A stretch of 41,155 nucleotides of DNA from NCBI GenBank assembly GCA_007280315.1, contig QYQC01000064.1, positions 1-41,155 on the forward strand, read 5' to 3'. The translations under genes were made by a program, and so were the position numbers. Under the pieces are notes generated by a model. That model was not told where the DNA came from. It ran no database searches and saw only the letters and a list, made by a program, of their open reading frames with translations. The DNA is from Betaproteobacteria bacterium (GTDB taxonomy: Bacteria; Pseudomonadota; Gammaproteobacteria; Burkholderiales; SG8-39). Numbering within the stretch: the first letter of the stretch is position 1; each line of letters starts with the position of its first letter. Shown in pieces: positions 1 through 8,154 of the stretch.

Positions 1-1
1 G

Positions 2-751
2 CCGGTGGACATGGCGGGCCTGCCGGTGGACCGCGACCGGCTGTATGACATCGCACGCCGCCGCGGCCTGCGTGTAATCGAGGATGCAGCGCAGAGTATG
101 GGCGCCACCTGGGACGGCAGGCGCATCGGCAGCTTCGGCGATCTGGTGGCAATCAGCTTTCATGCAAACAAAAACATCACCACCGCCGAAGGCGGTTGCC
201 TGGTACTCAGCGACAGCGCCGAAACCGATCTATGCACGCGCTTGCGGCTGCAAGGCGTGGTGCGCCTGCCCGACGGCGGCCAGGAAGTCGAGGTTGCGGG
301 CGGCAAGCACAATCTGACCGATATTGCCGCACGCATCGGCCTCGGACAGCTGAAGCAACTGGACGCGTTCACCGCCAGGCGCCGCGCGCTGGTGCGGCGC
401 TATTTCGAACGCTTCGACACCGATTCTGGCTGCGTGCTGCCGCTGGCGGATTACGCCAACTGCAACTGGCATATGTTTCAGGTACTGCTGCCGCTTGAGC
501 GCCTGCGTATCGACCGCGGCGGCTTCATCCAGGCGATGCACCAGCAGGGCATAGGCGTGGGCGTGCATTACCCGGCGATGCACCTGTTCGGCCTGTTTCG
601 CAACCTCGGCTACAATCCGGGCGACTTCCCGCAGGCAGAACGCATCGGTGCCAGCACCGTGACCCTGCCGCTGTTCCCGGCGATGGAGGAGGCCGACGTC
701 GATCGCGTCTGCACCACCGTCGCCGAAGTGATCCGGGCCAATCAAATATGA
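2..751 (+). CDS. arnB: ArnB-type PLP aminotransferase (5' end outside window)
   Basis: DegT/DnrJ/EryC1-family aminotransferase. ArnB converts UDP-4-keto-arabinose (UDP-Ara4O) to UDP-L-Ara4N in the cytoplasm, using glutamate. The reading frame is open at the left edge, so the N-terminal third is missing; about 249 residues remain. Visible family signatures are the PLP-ring aspartate in VIEDAAQ and the Schiff-base lysine in SFHANKNITTAEGG (about residue 56 counting from base 5). The C-terminal HYPAMHLFGLF stretch also fits ArnB. The stop overlaps the arnC start as ATGA at 748-751, implying translational coupling in an arn operon. The family contains other sugar aminotransferases; the arnC, arnA and arnD neighbours make ArnB the best call. 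Confidence 0.9.
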   Translation, partial: PVDMAGLPVDRDRLYDIARRRGLRVIEDAAQSMGATWDGRRIGSFGDLVAISFHANKNITTAEGGCLVLSDSAETDLCTRLRLQGVVRLPDGGQEVEVAGGKHNLTDIAARIGLGQLKQLDAFTARRRALVRRYFERFDTDSGCVLPLADYANCNWHMFQVLLPLERLRIDRGGFIQAMHQQGIGVGVHYPAMHLFGLFRNLGYNPGDFPQAERIGASTVTLPLFPAMEEADVDRVCTTVAEVIRANQI

Positions 752-1746
752 ACGTCGATCTCTCTGTCGTGATTCCGGTCTATAACGAGGAGCAGGGTCT
801 CGCAGCCCTGTTCGCGCGCCTGTATCCGGCGCTTGACGCGCTCGGCATCCCATACGAAGTTCTGTTCGTCAACGACGGCAGCCGTGACCGCTCCGCCGCC
901 CTGTTGCGCGAACAGTTCCAGAAGCGGCCGGAGGTCACCCGCGTCATCCTGTTCAACGGCAATTTCGGCCAGCACATGGCGATCATGGCCGGATTCGAGC
1001 AGGTGCGCGGCCGTCGCATCGTAACGCTGGACGCCGACCTGCAGAACCCGCCGGAGGAAATCGGCCGCCTCGTCGTCAAAATGGACGAAGGCTACGATTA
1101 CGTCGGCAGCATACGCCGCATGCGCCGGGACACTGCGTTTCGCCGCTACGCTTCCTCGGCCATGAACATTTTGCGCGAGCGCATTACGCGCATCCGCATG
1201 ACCGACCAGGGCTGCATGCTGCGCGCCTATAGCCGTGAAATCGTCGACGCCATCAACGAATGCCGCGAAGTCAGCACTTATATCCCGGCGCTCGCCTACA
1301 CCTTCGCCCAGCGTCCGGTGGAAATCGAGGTTGACCACGAGGAGCGCGCCGCCGGCGTATCCAAGTATTCGCTGTATCAGCTGATTCGGCTCAATTTCGA
1401 TCTGGTAACCGCGTTTTCACTGGTGCCGCTGCAATTATTCTCGCTCGCCGGCATGATTATTTCCCTTTTGTCCATTCTGTTCGTTGGTTACCTCGCCGTG
1501 CGACGGCTGTTGATCGGACCTGAGGCCGAAGGCGTGTTCACACTGTTTGGCATTGTCTTCTTTCTGCTTGGCATCGCTTTGTTCGGGATCGGCCTGCTGG
1601 GAGAATACGTGGGCCGCGTGTCGCAACAGGTGCGCCAGCGGCCGCGCTACCTGATTCAGGCCGTGCTGGAACAGCGCGAGGCAGAGGCGGCGCTGCTGCG
1701 CCCCGCACCCGCCACGCCTGAGCGCGACGGCAGCGCACCGGGCTGA
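748..1746 (+). CDS. arnC: Undecaprenyl-phosphate Ara4FN transferase
   Basis: GT2-family membrane glycosyltransferase of 332 residues, close to the usual ArnC length. It transfers 4-deoxy-4-formamido-L-arabinose from UDP to undecaprenyl phosphate on the inner face of the inner membrane. The N-terminal domain has VVIPVYNEE at about residues 7-15 and the metal/nucleotide motif DADLQNPPEE (D95, D97). Two hydrophobic C-terminal segments, about 226-250 and 263-286, are followed by the basic RQRPRYLIQ tail typical of ArnC and Dpm1-like enzymes. It overlaps arnB by 4 bases and is followed 41 bases later by the arnA formyltransferase part. A dolichol-phosphate-mannose-synthase-like GT2 would look similar; the operon decides for ArnC. 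Confidence 0.92.
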   Translation: MNVDLSVVIPVYNEEQGLAALFARLYPALDALGIPYEVLFVNDGSRDRSAALLREQFQKRPEVTRVILFNGNFGQHMAIMAGFEQVRGRRIVTLDADLQNPPEEIGRLVVKMDEGYDYVGSIRRMRRDTAFRRYASSAMNILRERITRIRMTDQGCMLRAYSREIVDAINECREVSTYIPALAYTFAQRPVEIEVDHEERAAGVSKYSLYQLIRLNFDLVTAFSLVPLQLFSLAGMIISLLSILFVGYLAVRRLLIGPEAEGVFTLFGIVFFLLGIALFGIGLLGEYVGRVSQQVRQRPRYLIQAVLEQREAEAALLRPAPATPERDGSAPG

Positions 1747-1787
1747 AACACGGCCTGCCCTTCACCGCCGTCCCTGATTCGATCGTC

Positions 1788-2699
1788 ATGCCCACCGCCG
1801 TCGTCTTTGCCTACCACAATGTCGGCGTGCGCTGCCTGTCGGTGCTGCTTCACCACGGGATAGAAGTGGCGCTGGTCGTAACGCACCGCGACAACCCGCG
1901 CGAAACCATCTGGTTCGACAGCGTGGAAGCGCTTGCGCGCGAGCATGGTCTGCCGGTGATCACGCCGGAAGATGCAAACGATCCGGTGGTCGTCGCGCGT
2001 ATCAGCGCGCTGCGGCCCGATTTCCTGTTCTCGTTCTACTATCGCAGCATGCTTTGCCCGGCGCTGCTCGCCGCGCCAGTGCGCGGCGCCTACAATATGC
2101 ACGGCTCTCTTCTGCCGAAATTCCGCGGACGCGTACCGGTAAACTGGGCGGTGATCATGGGCGAGCGCGAAACCGGCGCCACGCTGCACCTGATGGTGGC
2201 GAAGCCCGATGCCGGCGGCATCGTCGATCAGGAAGCGGTCCCCATAGGACCGGATGACGACGCCGCGGAGGTATTCGGCAACGTCACCGGCGCCGCTGAA
2301 CGCGTGCTGGCGCGCGCGCTGCCGGGTTTAGTCGCAGGCACCCTACGCATCCAGCCGCAGGACTTGAGACTGGGGAGCTACCACGGCGGGCGCAAACCCG
2401 AAGACGGACGCATCGACTGGTCGAGGAGCGCGCAGGAGGTGCACAACCTGGTGCGCGGCGTCGCGCCGCCCTATCCCGGCGCATGTACGCAGCTGGACGC
2501 CACGACACTGCGCATATTGCGCACCCGGCTCGAGCCAAATAGGCGCCCTAGAAGCGGTGCACCTGGGTTATATTTCGAAGCAGGCTCGTTCTTCGCCGAT
2601 TGCGGCGACGGCCAGGTGCTGCGCATCCTGGAACTTGAAGCAGCGGACGGCATGCTCGAGACTGAACGGTTCGCCCGCGAAAAAATTACATTTGCGTGA
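1788..2699 (+). CDS. arnA: ArnA formyltransferase domain as a separate protein
   Basis: UDP-Ara4N formyltransferase of 303 residues, corresponding only to the N-terminal half of enterobacterial bifunctional ArnA. It adds a formyl group from N10-formyl-THF to UDP-L-Ara4N in the cytosol. The signature NMHGSLLPKFRGRVPVNW is present, with catalytic N103, H105 and D141 matching the N102/H104/D140 triad described for E. coli ArnA, plus an FMT C-terminal domain from about residue 205. The decarboxylase half is encoded immediately downstream (stop TGA 2697-2699, next ATG at 2704), so the usual fusion is split into two genes. Confidence 0.92.
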   Translation: MPTAVVFAYHNVGVRCLSVLLHHGIEVALVVTHRDNPRETIWFDSVEALAREHGLPVITPEDANDPVVVARISALRPDFLFSFYYRSMLCPALLAAPVRGAYNMHGSLLPKFRGRVPVNWAVIMGERETGATLHLMVAKPDAGGIVDQEAVPIGPDDDAAEVFGNVTGAAERVLARALPGLVAGTLRIQPQDLRLGSYHGGRKPEDGRIDWSRSAQEVHNLVRGVAPPYPGACTQLDATTLRILRTRLEPNRRPRSGAPGLYFEAGSFFADCGDGQVLRILELEAADGMLETERFAREKITFA

Positions 2700-2703
2700 T
2701 CAT

Positions 2704-3747
2704 ATGAAAAAAATCCTGATACTCGGCGTCAACGGCTTTATCGGCCACCACCTGTCCAAACGCATCATCGCCAAGACCGACTGGGAGGTCTATGGCATGG
2801 ACATGCAAACCGAACGCATCTCCGACCTGATCGAGGAAAAGCGCTTCCATTTCTTCGAAGGCGACATCACCATCAACAGGGAATGGATCGAATACCATGT
2901 ACGCAAGTGCGACACCGTGCTGCCATTGGTGGCGATCGCCACGCCGGCGACCTACGTAAAAGAGCCGCTGCGGGTGTTTGAACTCGATTTCGAAGCCAAT
3001 CTCCCGATCATCCGCTCCGCCGTCAAGTTCAAGAAACGCGTGGTATTCCCCTCGACCTCGGAAGTCTATGGCATGTGCCGCGACGACGAATTCGACTCGG
3101 AGACCTCCGAACTGGTGCTTGGACCGATCAACAAACCGCGCTGGATCTACTCCTGCGCCAAGCAGCTGATGGACCGGGTGATCCACGCCTACGGCATGGA
3201 GCAAGGCCTCGACTACACGCTGTTCCGGCCGTTCAACTGGATCGGCGCGGGCCTCGACTCGATCAATACCGCCAAGGAAGGCAGCTCGCGCGTGATCACC
3301 CAGTTCCTCGGCCACATCGTGCGCGGCGAGAACATCAAGCTGGTGGATGGAGGCGGCCAGAAACGGGCGTTCACTTACATCGATGACGGCATCGACGCGC
3401 TGCTGAAAATCATCGACAATCCGGCGGGCATCGCGAGCGGGAAGATCTACAACATCGGCAATCCGAAAAACAACTACTCCGTCAGGGAACTCGCGGAAAT
3501 GATGCTGGCACTGGCGCTCGAATACCCGGAATACCGCAGCCACGCAAAGAAGGTGAAATTAATCAGGACCAGCTCGGCGCAGTATTACGGCAAGGGCTAC
3601 CAGGACGTGCAGAATCGCGTGCCGAAAATCACCAATACCTGCAAAGACCTCGCGTGGAAGCCCAAGGTCGATATGCAGCAGGCAATGAAGCATATATTCG
3701 ACTTCTATCGCGGCCACGTCGCCGAAGCACGCAATCTCGTAGATTGA
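2704..3747 (+). CDS. arnA2: ArnA UDP-glucuronate decarboxylase domain as a separate protein
   Basis: NAD-dependent short-chain dehydrogenase/epimerase-type UDP-glucuronic acid oxidative decarboxylase of 347 residues, matching the C-terminal half of bifunctional ArnA. It makes UDP-4-keto-arabinose, the ArnB substrate. Visible are the Rossmann motif GVNGFIG (G8, G11, G14), PSTSEVYG with E120 in the place of the decarboxylation glutamate, and the Y149-x3-K153 pair in WIYSCAKQ. The ATG at 2704 is chosen because MKKILILGVNGFIG begins at the Rossmann strand; an in-frame upstream extension lies inside the preceding gene. Downstream, a repeat-filled gap of 386 bases separates it from arnD. Confidence 0.93.
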   Translation: MKKILILGVNGFIGHHLSKRIIAKTDWEVYGMDMQTERISDLIEEKRFHFFEGDITINREWIEYHVRKCDTVLPLVAIATPATYVKEPLRVFELDFEANLPIIRSAVKFKKRVVFPSTSEVYGMCRDDEFDSETSELVLGPINKPRWIYSCAKQLMDRVIHAYGMEQGLDYTLFRPFNWIGAGLDSINTAKEGSSRVITQFLGHIVRGENIKLVDGGGQKRAFTYIDDGIDALLKIIDNPAGIASGKIYNIGNPKNNYSVRELAEMMLALALEYPEYRSHAKKVKLIRTSSAQYYGKGYQDVQNRVPKITNTCKDLAWKPKVDMQQAMKHIFDFYRGHVAEARNLVD

Positions 3748-3770
3748 AGCAGATCGAATTTGAAATAAGC

Positions 3771-4112
3771 GGCTTGGTTGGGCTTTTACCCAAGATGGTC
3801 GATCGTGCGCGGATGGCCTTTCATCCGTGCACGATCGACCATCCGCGCGGACGGGCCGCCGTCCGCGCAAGTCCGGGCGCTACAGTTCGATGTCTCGTCC
3901 GATATCTACCGATATCGTCAAATATCCATTGCGCGCTCCGCGCGCCAACCGTGTTTTCCGCGCGGATGAAAAGCACATCCGCACGGAAAACACGGTTATT
4001 GTTAACACCAAACATGCCTTGGGGATTTACCCAAGATCGTCGATCGTACACGGATGGCCTTTCATCCGTGCACGATCGACCATCCGCGCGGACGGGCCGC
4101 CGTCCGCGCCAG
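3771..4112 (+). repeat. Composite palindromic repeat, copy 1 (A-B-A layout)
   Basis: The gap between arnA2 and arnD has no gene and is almost all stem-loops. A block: short stem TTGGG/CCCAA at 3778-3793; a hairpin at 3794-3843 with arms GATGGTCGATCGTGC and its exact complement continuing into CGGATG/CATCCG (21 pairs plus one G-T); then GCGCGGACGG/CCGTCCGCGC at 3845-3868 with a 4-base loop, ending at CGCTACAG 3878-3885. B block: GCGCGC-rich lead at 3931-3946 and a 51-nt hairpin at 3947-3997 with 14 plus 7 pairs around loop AAAAGCA. A second A block follows: TTGGG/CCCAA at 4019-4034, a hairpin at 4035-4084 with 20 of 22 positions paired, and the constant hairpin at 4086-4109. The same blocks recur in two other gaps of this window. 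Confidence 0.9.
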
Positions 4113-4133
4113 GTCGAATAGACACCATTTCCC

Positions 4134-5042
4134 GTGAAACTGGCCCTCAAAATCGACGTCGACACCTATCGCGGCACGCGCGAGGGCGTACCGCGCCTGA
4201 TAGAAGTCCTGAAGAAGCACGAAGCCGGCGCAACGTTTCTATTCAGCCTGGGGCCGGACCACACCGGGCGCGCAATCAAGCGCGCGTTCCGACCTGGCTT
4301 TATGAAGAAGGTGTCCCGCACCTCGGTGCTGGAGCACTACGGCCTCAAGACCCTGCTCTACGGGACGCTGCTCCCCGGGCCCGACATCGGCAAAGGCTGT
4401 GCCGAGATTCTGCGCGGCACGCGCGACGCGGGATTTGAGGTGGGCATCCATACCTGGGATCACGTGAAATGGCAGGATCACGTTGTGGCGCAAGGCGAGC
4501 GCTGGACCGGCGAAGAAATGGGTGCGGCATACCTGCGCTTCTCCGAGGTTTTCGGCGAGCCGGCGCGTATCCATGGCGCAGCCGGCTGGCAGATGAACGT
4601 TCACGCGATGCGTCTGACCCAGCGCCTGGGATTCGATTATTGCTCGGACACTCGCGGCCGCTTCCCCTTCCTCCCCGTCATCCGCGGTGAAATCGTCACC
4701 TGTCCGCAACTGCCGACCACCCTGCCCACGCTGGATGAATTGATCGGCGTGGATGGACTGACCGCAAACAATGTAGCCGCGCACTTGCTCAAATTCTCGG
4801 AAGATCCACTGCCCACCGGCCATGTCTACACCCTGCATGCAGAACTGGAGGGCATGAAACTGCTGCCGGTTTTTGAGTCGCTGCTGATCGGGTGGAAGGC
4901 CATGGGCTTCGAGCTCGTGCCCACGCGCGAGTTGTTCGCCACACTCAGACCGCAGAGCCTGCCCCGGCATGAGCTGGTCATGGGCGAAATTCCCGGCAGA
5001 TCGGGTGCGCTCGCACTGCAAGGAAAAGAGTTTCTCGCGTGA
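4134..5042 (+). CDS. arnD: ArnD deformylase (polysaccharide deacetylase family)
   Basis: 302 residues, NodB-type deacetylase fold. ArnD removes the formyl group from undecaprenyl-phosphate-Ara4FN, on the periplasmic side or at the membrane surface, before ArnT transfers Ara4N to lipid A. Seen in the sequence are the early acidic motif KIDVDT (D8, D10) and the metal-binding HTWDH (H106, H110), plus the late HAELEG motif. The start is GTG at 4134, where the protein begins directly with the first strand MKLALKIDVDT; there is no convincing Shine-Dalgarno. The stop overlaps the next gene's GTG as GTGA at 5039-5042. No arnT, arnE or arnF is in the window. Other deacetylases are possible but the arn context is strong. 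Confidence 0.9.
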   Translation: MKLALKIDVDTYRGTREGVPRLIEVLKKHEAGATFLFSLGPDHTGRAIKRAFRPGFMKKVSRTSVLEHYGLKTLLYGTLLPGPDIGKGCAEILRGTRDAGFEVGIHTWDHVKWQDHVVAQGERWTGEEMGAAYLRFSEVFGEPARIHGAAGWQMNVHAMRLTQRLGFDYCSDTRGRFPFLPVIRGEIVTCPQLPTTLPTLDELIGVDGLTANNVAAHLLKFSEDPLPTGHVYTLHAELEGMKLLPVFESLLIGWKAMGFELVPTRELFATLRPQSLPRHELVMGEIPGRSGALALQGKEFLA

Positions 5043-5917
5043 GCACGTTCTTTCCCGGATTCGCGCGCAGGCAGATTGCCGTAAGCGGGGCCATGATCAA
5101 CCTGGTGCATGGCGGACAAGGTCCGGCGCTGCTATTACTTCACGGCTATCCGCAAACACACTGCATCTGGCATGGAATCGCGCCGCGCCTGGCACAGCGA
5201 TTCACAGTCGTGGCAACCGACCTGCGCGGTTACGGCGATTCGTCCAAGCCGGCCGGATTGCCCGATCACAGCAATTACTCCAAGCGCGCCATGGCCCTGG
5301 ATCAGGTCGAGGTCATGCAGGCCTTGGGCTACCCCGAGTTCCACCTGGTCGGTCACGATCGCGGCGCGCGCGTCGCGCACCGGCTCGCGCTGGATCATCC
5401 GGCGCGCGTGAAGAACCTCGCCGTGTTGGACATTTGCCCGACCGGGACAATGTATACGCGCACCGATCGCGCTTTCGCCAAGGCCTATTTCCACTGGTTC
5501 TTTTTGATACAGCCGGCACCTTTCCCGGAAACACTGATCGGCGCCGATCCGGAATTCTTCATCAAGTACCAGATGGGACGGCGCCACGGCGGCCTGGACG
5601 TGTTCGCTCCCGACGCGATGGCCGAATACTTGCGCTGTTTTTCTGACCCCGCCACTATCCACGCCAGCTGCGAAGACTATCGCGCGGCCGAGTCCATCGA
5701 TCTAGAACACGATGCCGTCGACAACTCGAAAAAAATAGAGTGTCCACTACTCGCATTGTGGGGAAGACATGGGGTTGTCGAACAGCAGTTCGATTGCCTC
5801 TCAGACTGGCGCGCTGTCGCGCGCGACGTGCGCGGCGCGGCTCTGGAATGCGGCCACTATCTGCCAGAGGAGCAGCCCGACGAAGTCGCGCGGCAGCTGG
5901 AACATTTTCTTCTTTGA
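5039..5917 (+). CDS. Alpha/beta hydrolase, haloacetate dehalogenase-like
   Basis: 292-residue alpha/beta hydrolase. Its motifs resemble fluoroacetate/haloacetate dehalogenases: nucleophile elbow GHDRGAR (D107, with R108 and R111 in the carboxylate-binding positions), acid D131, the halide-site pair H152-W153 in YFHWFF, and catalytic H273 in GHYLPEE. HGYPQT near residue 35 is the oxyanion region. Known family enzymes hydrolyse the C-halogen bond of short haloacids through an aspartyl ester. Whether this one does so is inference; epoxide hydrolases share the fold but use two lid tyrosines. It is translationally coupled to arnD, although no link to lipid A is known. Confidence 0.8.
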   Translation: MSTFFPGFARRQIAVSGAMINLVHGGQGPALLLLHGYPQTHCIWHGIAPRLAQRFTVVATDLRGYGDSSKPAGLPDHSNYSKRAMALDQVEVMQALGYPEFHLVGHDRGARVAHRLALDHPARVKNLAVLDICPTGTMYTRTDRAFAKAYFHWFFLIQPAPFPETLIGADPEFFIKYQMGRRHGGLDVFAPDAMAEYLRCFSDPATIHASCEDYRAAESIDLEHDAVDNSKKIECPLLALWGRHGVVEQQFDCLSDWRAVARDVRGAALECGHYLPEEQPDEVARQLEHFLL

Positions 5918-6011
5918 TGTATTGACGACAAGCACTTACGAACAAATTTGCGTTCCCACCCCGATTCGTCAACAATATTGCCAGACCATCACCAACGGGT
6001 CTGCACATTCA

Positions 6012-6473
6012 ATGGATAAAAAAGAGAAAGTTGGCGATTTTTCACTGCCTTGTACCGGCGACAAACCGTTTCAGCTGTCCGCGGTCGGCGACCAGTTCCT
6101 GGTGCTGTATTTCTATCCCAAGGACAACACCCCCGGTTGCACTGCCGAGAGCGTCCAGTTTCGCGACTTGCACCGGGAATTCAGCGCGCTCGGCTGCGGC
6201 GTCTACGGCATTTCGCGCGACAGTCTCAAATCGCATGAAGGCTTCAAGGCGAAACACGGTCTGCCATTTGATCTGCTTGCCGACACGGACGAGCTGGCAT
6301 GCGGCATGTTCAAGGTGATCAAAATGAAGAATCTGTATGGCAAGAAAGTACGCGGCATCGAGCGCAGCACCTTCGTCCTCGACCGCGAACGGCTGATTCG
6401 GCGCGAATGGCGCGGCGTCAAAGTTCCAGGTCATGTGCAGGAGGTATGCGATTTTGTTAAAACCCTCAAATGA
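6012..6473 (+). CDS. bcp: Bcp/PrxQ-type thiol peroxidase
   Basis: 153-residue peroxiredoxin that reduces H2O2 and organic peroxides in the cytoplasm with thioredoxin-type reductants. The peroxidatic cysteine is C43 in FYPKDNTPGCTAES. The partner cysteine that E. coli Bcp carries five residues later is not there (the position is S/V in TAESVQF), so this is a 1-Cys or alternatively resolved form; C14, C62 and C97 are the other cysteines. The ATG at 6012 is used because the family domain starts at once; a longer in-frame reading enters the upstream gene. phoH follows 37 bases later. Confidence 0.9.
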   Translation: MDKKEKVGDFSLPCTGDKPFQLSAVGDQFLVLYFYPKDNTPGCTAESVQFRDLHREFSALGCGVYGISRDSLKSHEGFKAKHGLPFDLLADTDELACGMFKVIKMKNLYGKKVRGIERSTFVLDRERLIRREWRGVKVPGHVQEVCDFVKTLK

Positions 6474-6510
6474 CGGTGCGGCATTCGACGAAAATGCCGA
6501 CCAACCACCC

Positions 6511-7929
6511 ATGGCCAAACGCAAGTCCCGCCCCGAATCCGGAAAATCGCTGACCAAACTGTTCGTGCTCGACACCAACGTGTTGATGCACGATCCCACC
6601 AGTCTGTTCCGCTTCGAGGAACACGACCTGTTCCTGCCGATCATGACGCTGGAGGAACTCGACAGCAACAAGAAAGGACTGTCCGAAGTCGCGCGCAACG
6701 CGCGCCAGGCGAGCCGCTACCTCGACGATATCGTAAGCAATGTTGCCGGCAAGATCGACGCCGGCATCAAACTGCAGCGTCATGCCGCGGATCCCGCGAC
6801 GGGCAAGCTGTTCCTTCAGACGCAGGCGCTGGACAGTTCGCTGCCCGAGTCTCTCGCACTGGGCAAAGCCGACAATCACATCATCGGCGTGGTGATGGCA
6901 CTGCAGCGGCAACAGCCGCAGCGGCAGGTCATCCTGGTGTCCAAGGACATCAACATGCGCATCAAGGCACGTGCGCTCGGCCTGCCCGCTGAAGACTACT
7001 TTAATGACAAGGTGCTGGAGGACATCGATCTGCTCTACACCGGCGTGCGCAAGCTACCGGCAGACTTCTGGGACCAGCATGCCAAGGATATGGAATCGTG
7101 GAAGAAAGACGGACACACCTACTACCGCGTCACCGGGCCGTTATGTCGGGAATTGCTGGTAAACGAATTCGTCTATCAGGAAGACGAGCGACCGCTGCAC
7201 GCGATCGTGCGCGAGCGATCCGATCAAACCGCATTGCTGGAAACGATCAAGGATTACACCCACCAGAAAAACAGCGTGTGGGGTATCACGGCGCGCAACC
7301 GCGAGCAGAATTTCGCGCTAAACCTGCTGATGAATCCGGACGTCGATTTCATCACCCTGCTCGGCCAGGCCGGCACCGGCAAAACCCTGCTTACACTCGC
7401 GGCCGGTCTGATGCAGACGCTGGAGAGCAAGGTGTTTTCTGAAATCATCATTACCCGCGTCACCGTGCCGGTGGGCGAAGACATCGGTTTTCTCCCCGGT
7501 ACCGAAGAAGAGAAAATGAACCCCTGGATGGGCGCACTGGAGGACAACCTCGAAGTGCTCAACAAGTCCGACGAGGAAGGCGGCGAATGGGGACGCGCCG
7601 CGACGCGTGATCTGATCAGATCGCGAATCAAGGTGAAGTCGCTCAACTTCATGCGCGGCCGAACCTTTCTCAACAAGTACCTGATCATCGACGAGGCGCA
7701 GAATCTCACGCCCAAGCAGATGCGCACGCTGATCACCCGCGCAGGCCCCGGCACCAAGGTCGTGTGTCTGGGCAATATCGCGCAGATCGACACGCCCTAC
7801 CTCACCGAAGGTTCATCCGGCCTGACCTATGTCGTCGATCGCTTCAAGGGCTGGGAGCACGGCGGTCACGTAACGCTGCAGCGCGGCGAGCGCTCGCGGC
7901 TGGCGGACCATGCGGCGGAAGTGCTGTAG
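6511..7929 (+). CDS. phoH: PIN domain-PhoH ATPase fusion
   Basis: 472 residues. An N-terminal PIN nuclease-like domain (KLFVLDTNVLMHDP, acidic D21, residues about 15-145) is fused to a C-terminal PhoH-type P-loop ATPase with Walker A GQAGTGKT at 285-292 and Walker B YLIIDEAQ (D394, E395). PIN-PhoH (PhoH2/YlaK-type) proteins are described as RNA helicase/ribonucleases. The ATG at 6511 precedes MAKRKSRPES; the frame is open further upstream but that part has no family resemblance and overlaps bcp. The TAG stop (7927-7929) lies inside the left 9-bp inverted end of the repeat element that follows. Confidence 0.92.
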   Translation: MAKRKSRPESGKSLTKLFVLDTNVLMHDPTSLFRFEEHDLFLPIMTLEELDSNKKGLSEVARNARQASRYLDDIVSNVAGKIDAGIKLQRHAADPATGKLFLQTQALDSSLPESLALGKADNHIIGVVMALQRQQPQRQVILVSKDINMRIKARALGLPAEDYFNDKVLEDIDLLYTGVRKLPADFWDQHAKDMESWKKDGHTYYRVTGPLCRELLVNEFVYQEDERPLHAIVRERSDQTALLETIKDYTHQKNSVWGITARNREQNFALNLLMNPDVDFITLLGQAGTGKTLLTLAAGLMQTLESKVFSEIIITRVTVPVGEDIGFLPGTEEEKMNPWMGALEDNLEVLNKSDEEGGEWGRAATRDLIRSRIKVKSLNFMRGRTFLNKYLIIDEAQNLTPKQMRTLITRAGPGTKVVCLGNIAQIDTPYLTEGSSGLTYVVDRFKGWEHGGHVTLQRGERSRLADHAAEVL

Positions 7930-8154
7930 CGATCCTGCTGGCAACGAATTTGCGCGCTGCGCGCGCCAACCGTGTTTTTGGTACGGATGAAAAGCACATC
8001 CGTACCAAAAACACGGTTATGGATAAAAGCAAGAGCCGTTTCGGGTTTGCTTTTTTCCAAGATCGCCGATTGCGCGCGGACAGGTTCATCGTCCGCGCAC
8101 AATCGGTGATCCGCGCGGACGGGGCGCCGTCCGCGCAAGCAATGGCGCTACAGC
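7923..8154 (+). repeat. Composite palindromic repeat, copy 2 (B-A layout), with inverted ends
   Basis: This element fills the gap between the convergent phoH and dnaB stops. It is bounded by 9-bp inverted repeats, GCTGTAGCG at 7923-7931 and CGCTACAGC at 8146-8154. B block: GCGCGC-rich lead at 7952-7967, then a perfect 22-bp hairpin at 7968-8018 with loop AAAAGCA. Next comes a terminator-like hairpin at 8025-8054. A block: hairpin at 8061-8111 built from GATC, CCGATTG/CAATCGG and GCGCGGAC/GTCCGCGC, then the constant GCGCGGACGG/CCGTCCGCGC hairpin at 8113-8136. No coding potential of its own is visible, so it has the layout of a non-autonomous (MITE-like) element or structured repeat. Confidence 0.88.
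8025..8056. terminator. Bidirectional terminator-like hairpin between phoH and dnaB
   Basis: Stem AAAAGCAA (8025-8032) pairs with TTGCTTTT (8047-8054), with an inner CCG/CGG. It is followed by T residues to 8056 on the plus strand and has an A tract on the other side. It sits between convergent phoH and dnaB inside the repeat element and could end transcription from both. Confidence 0.6.
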
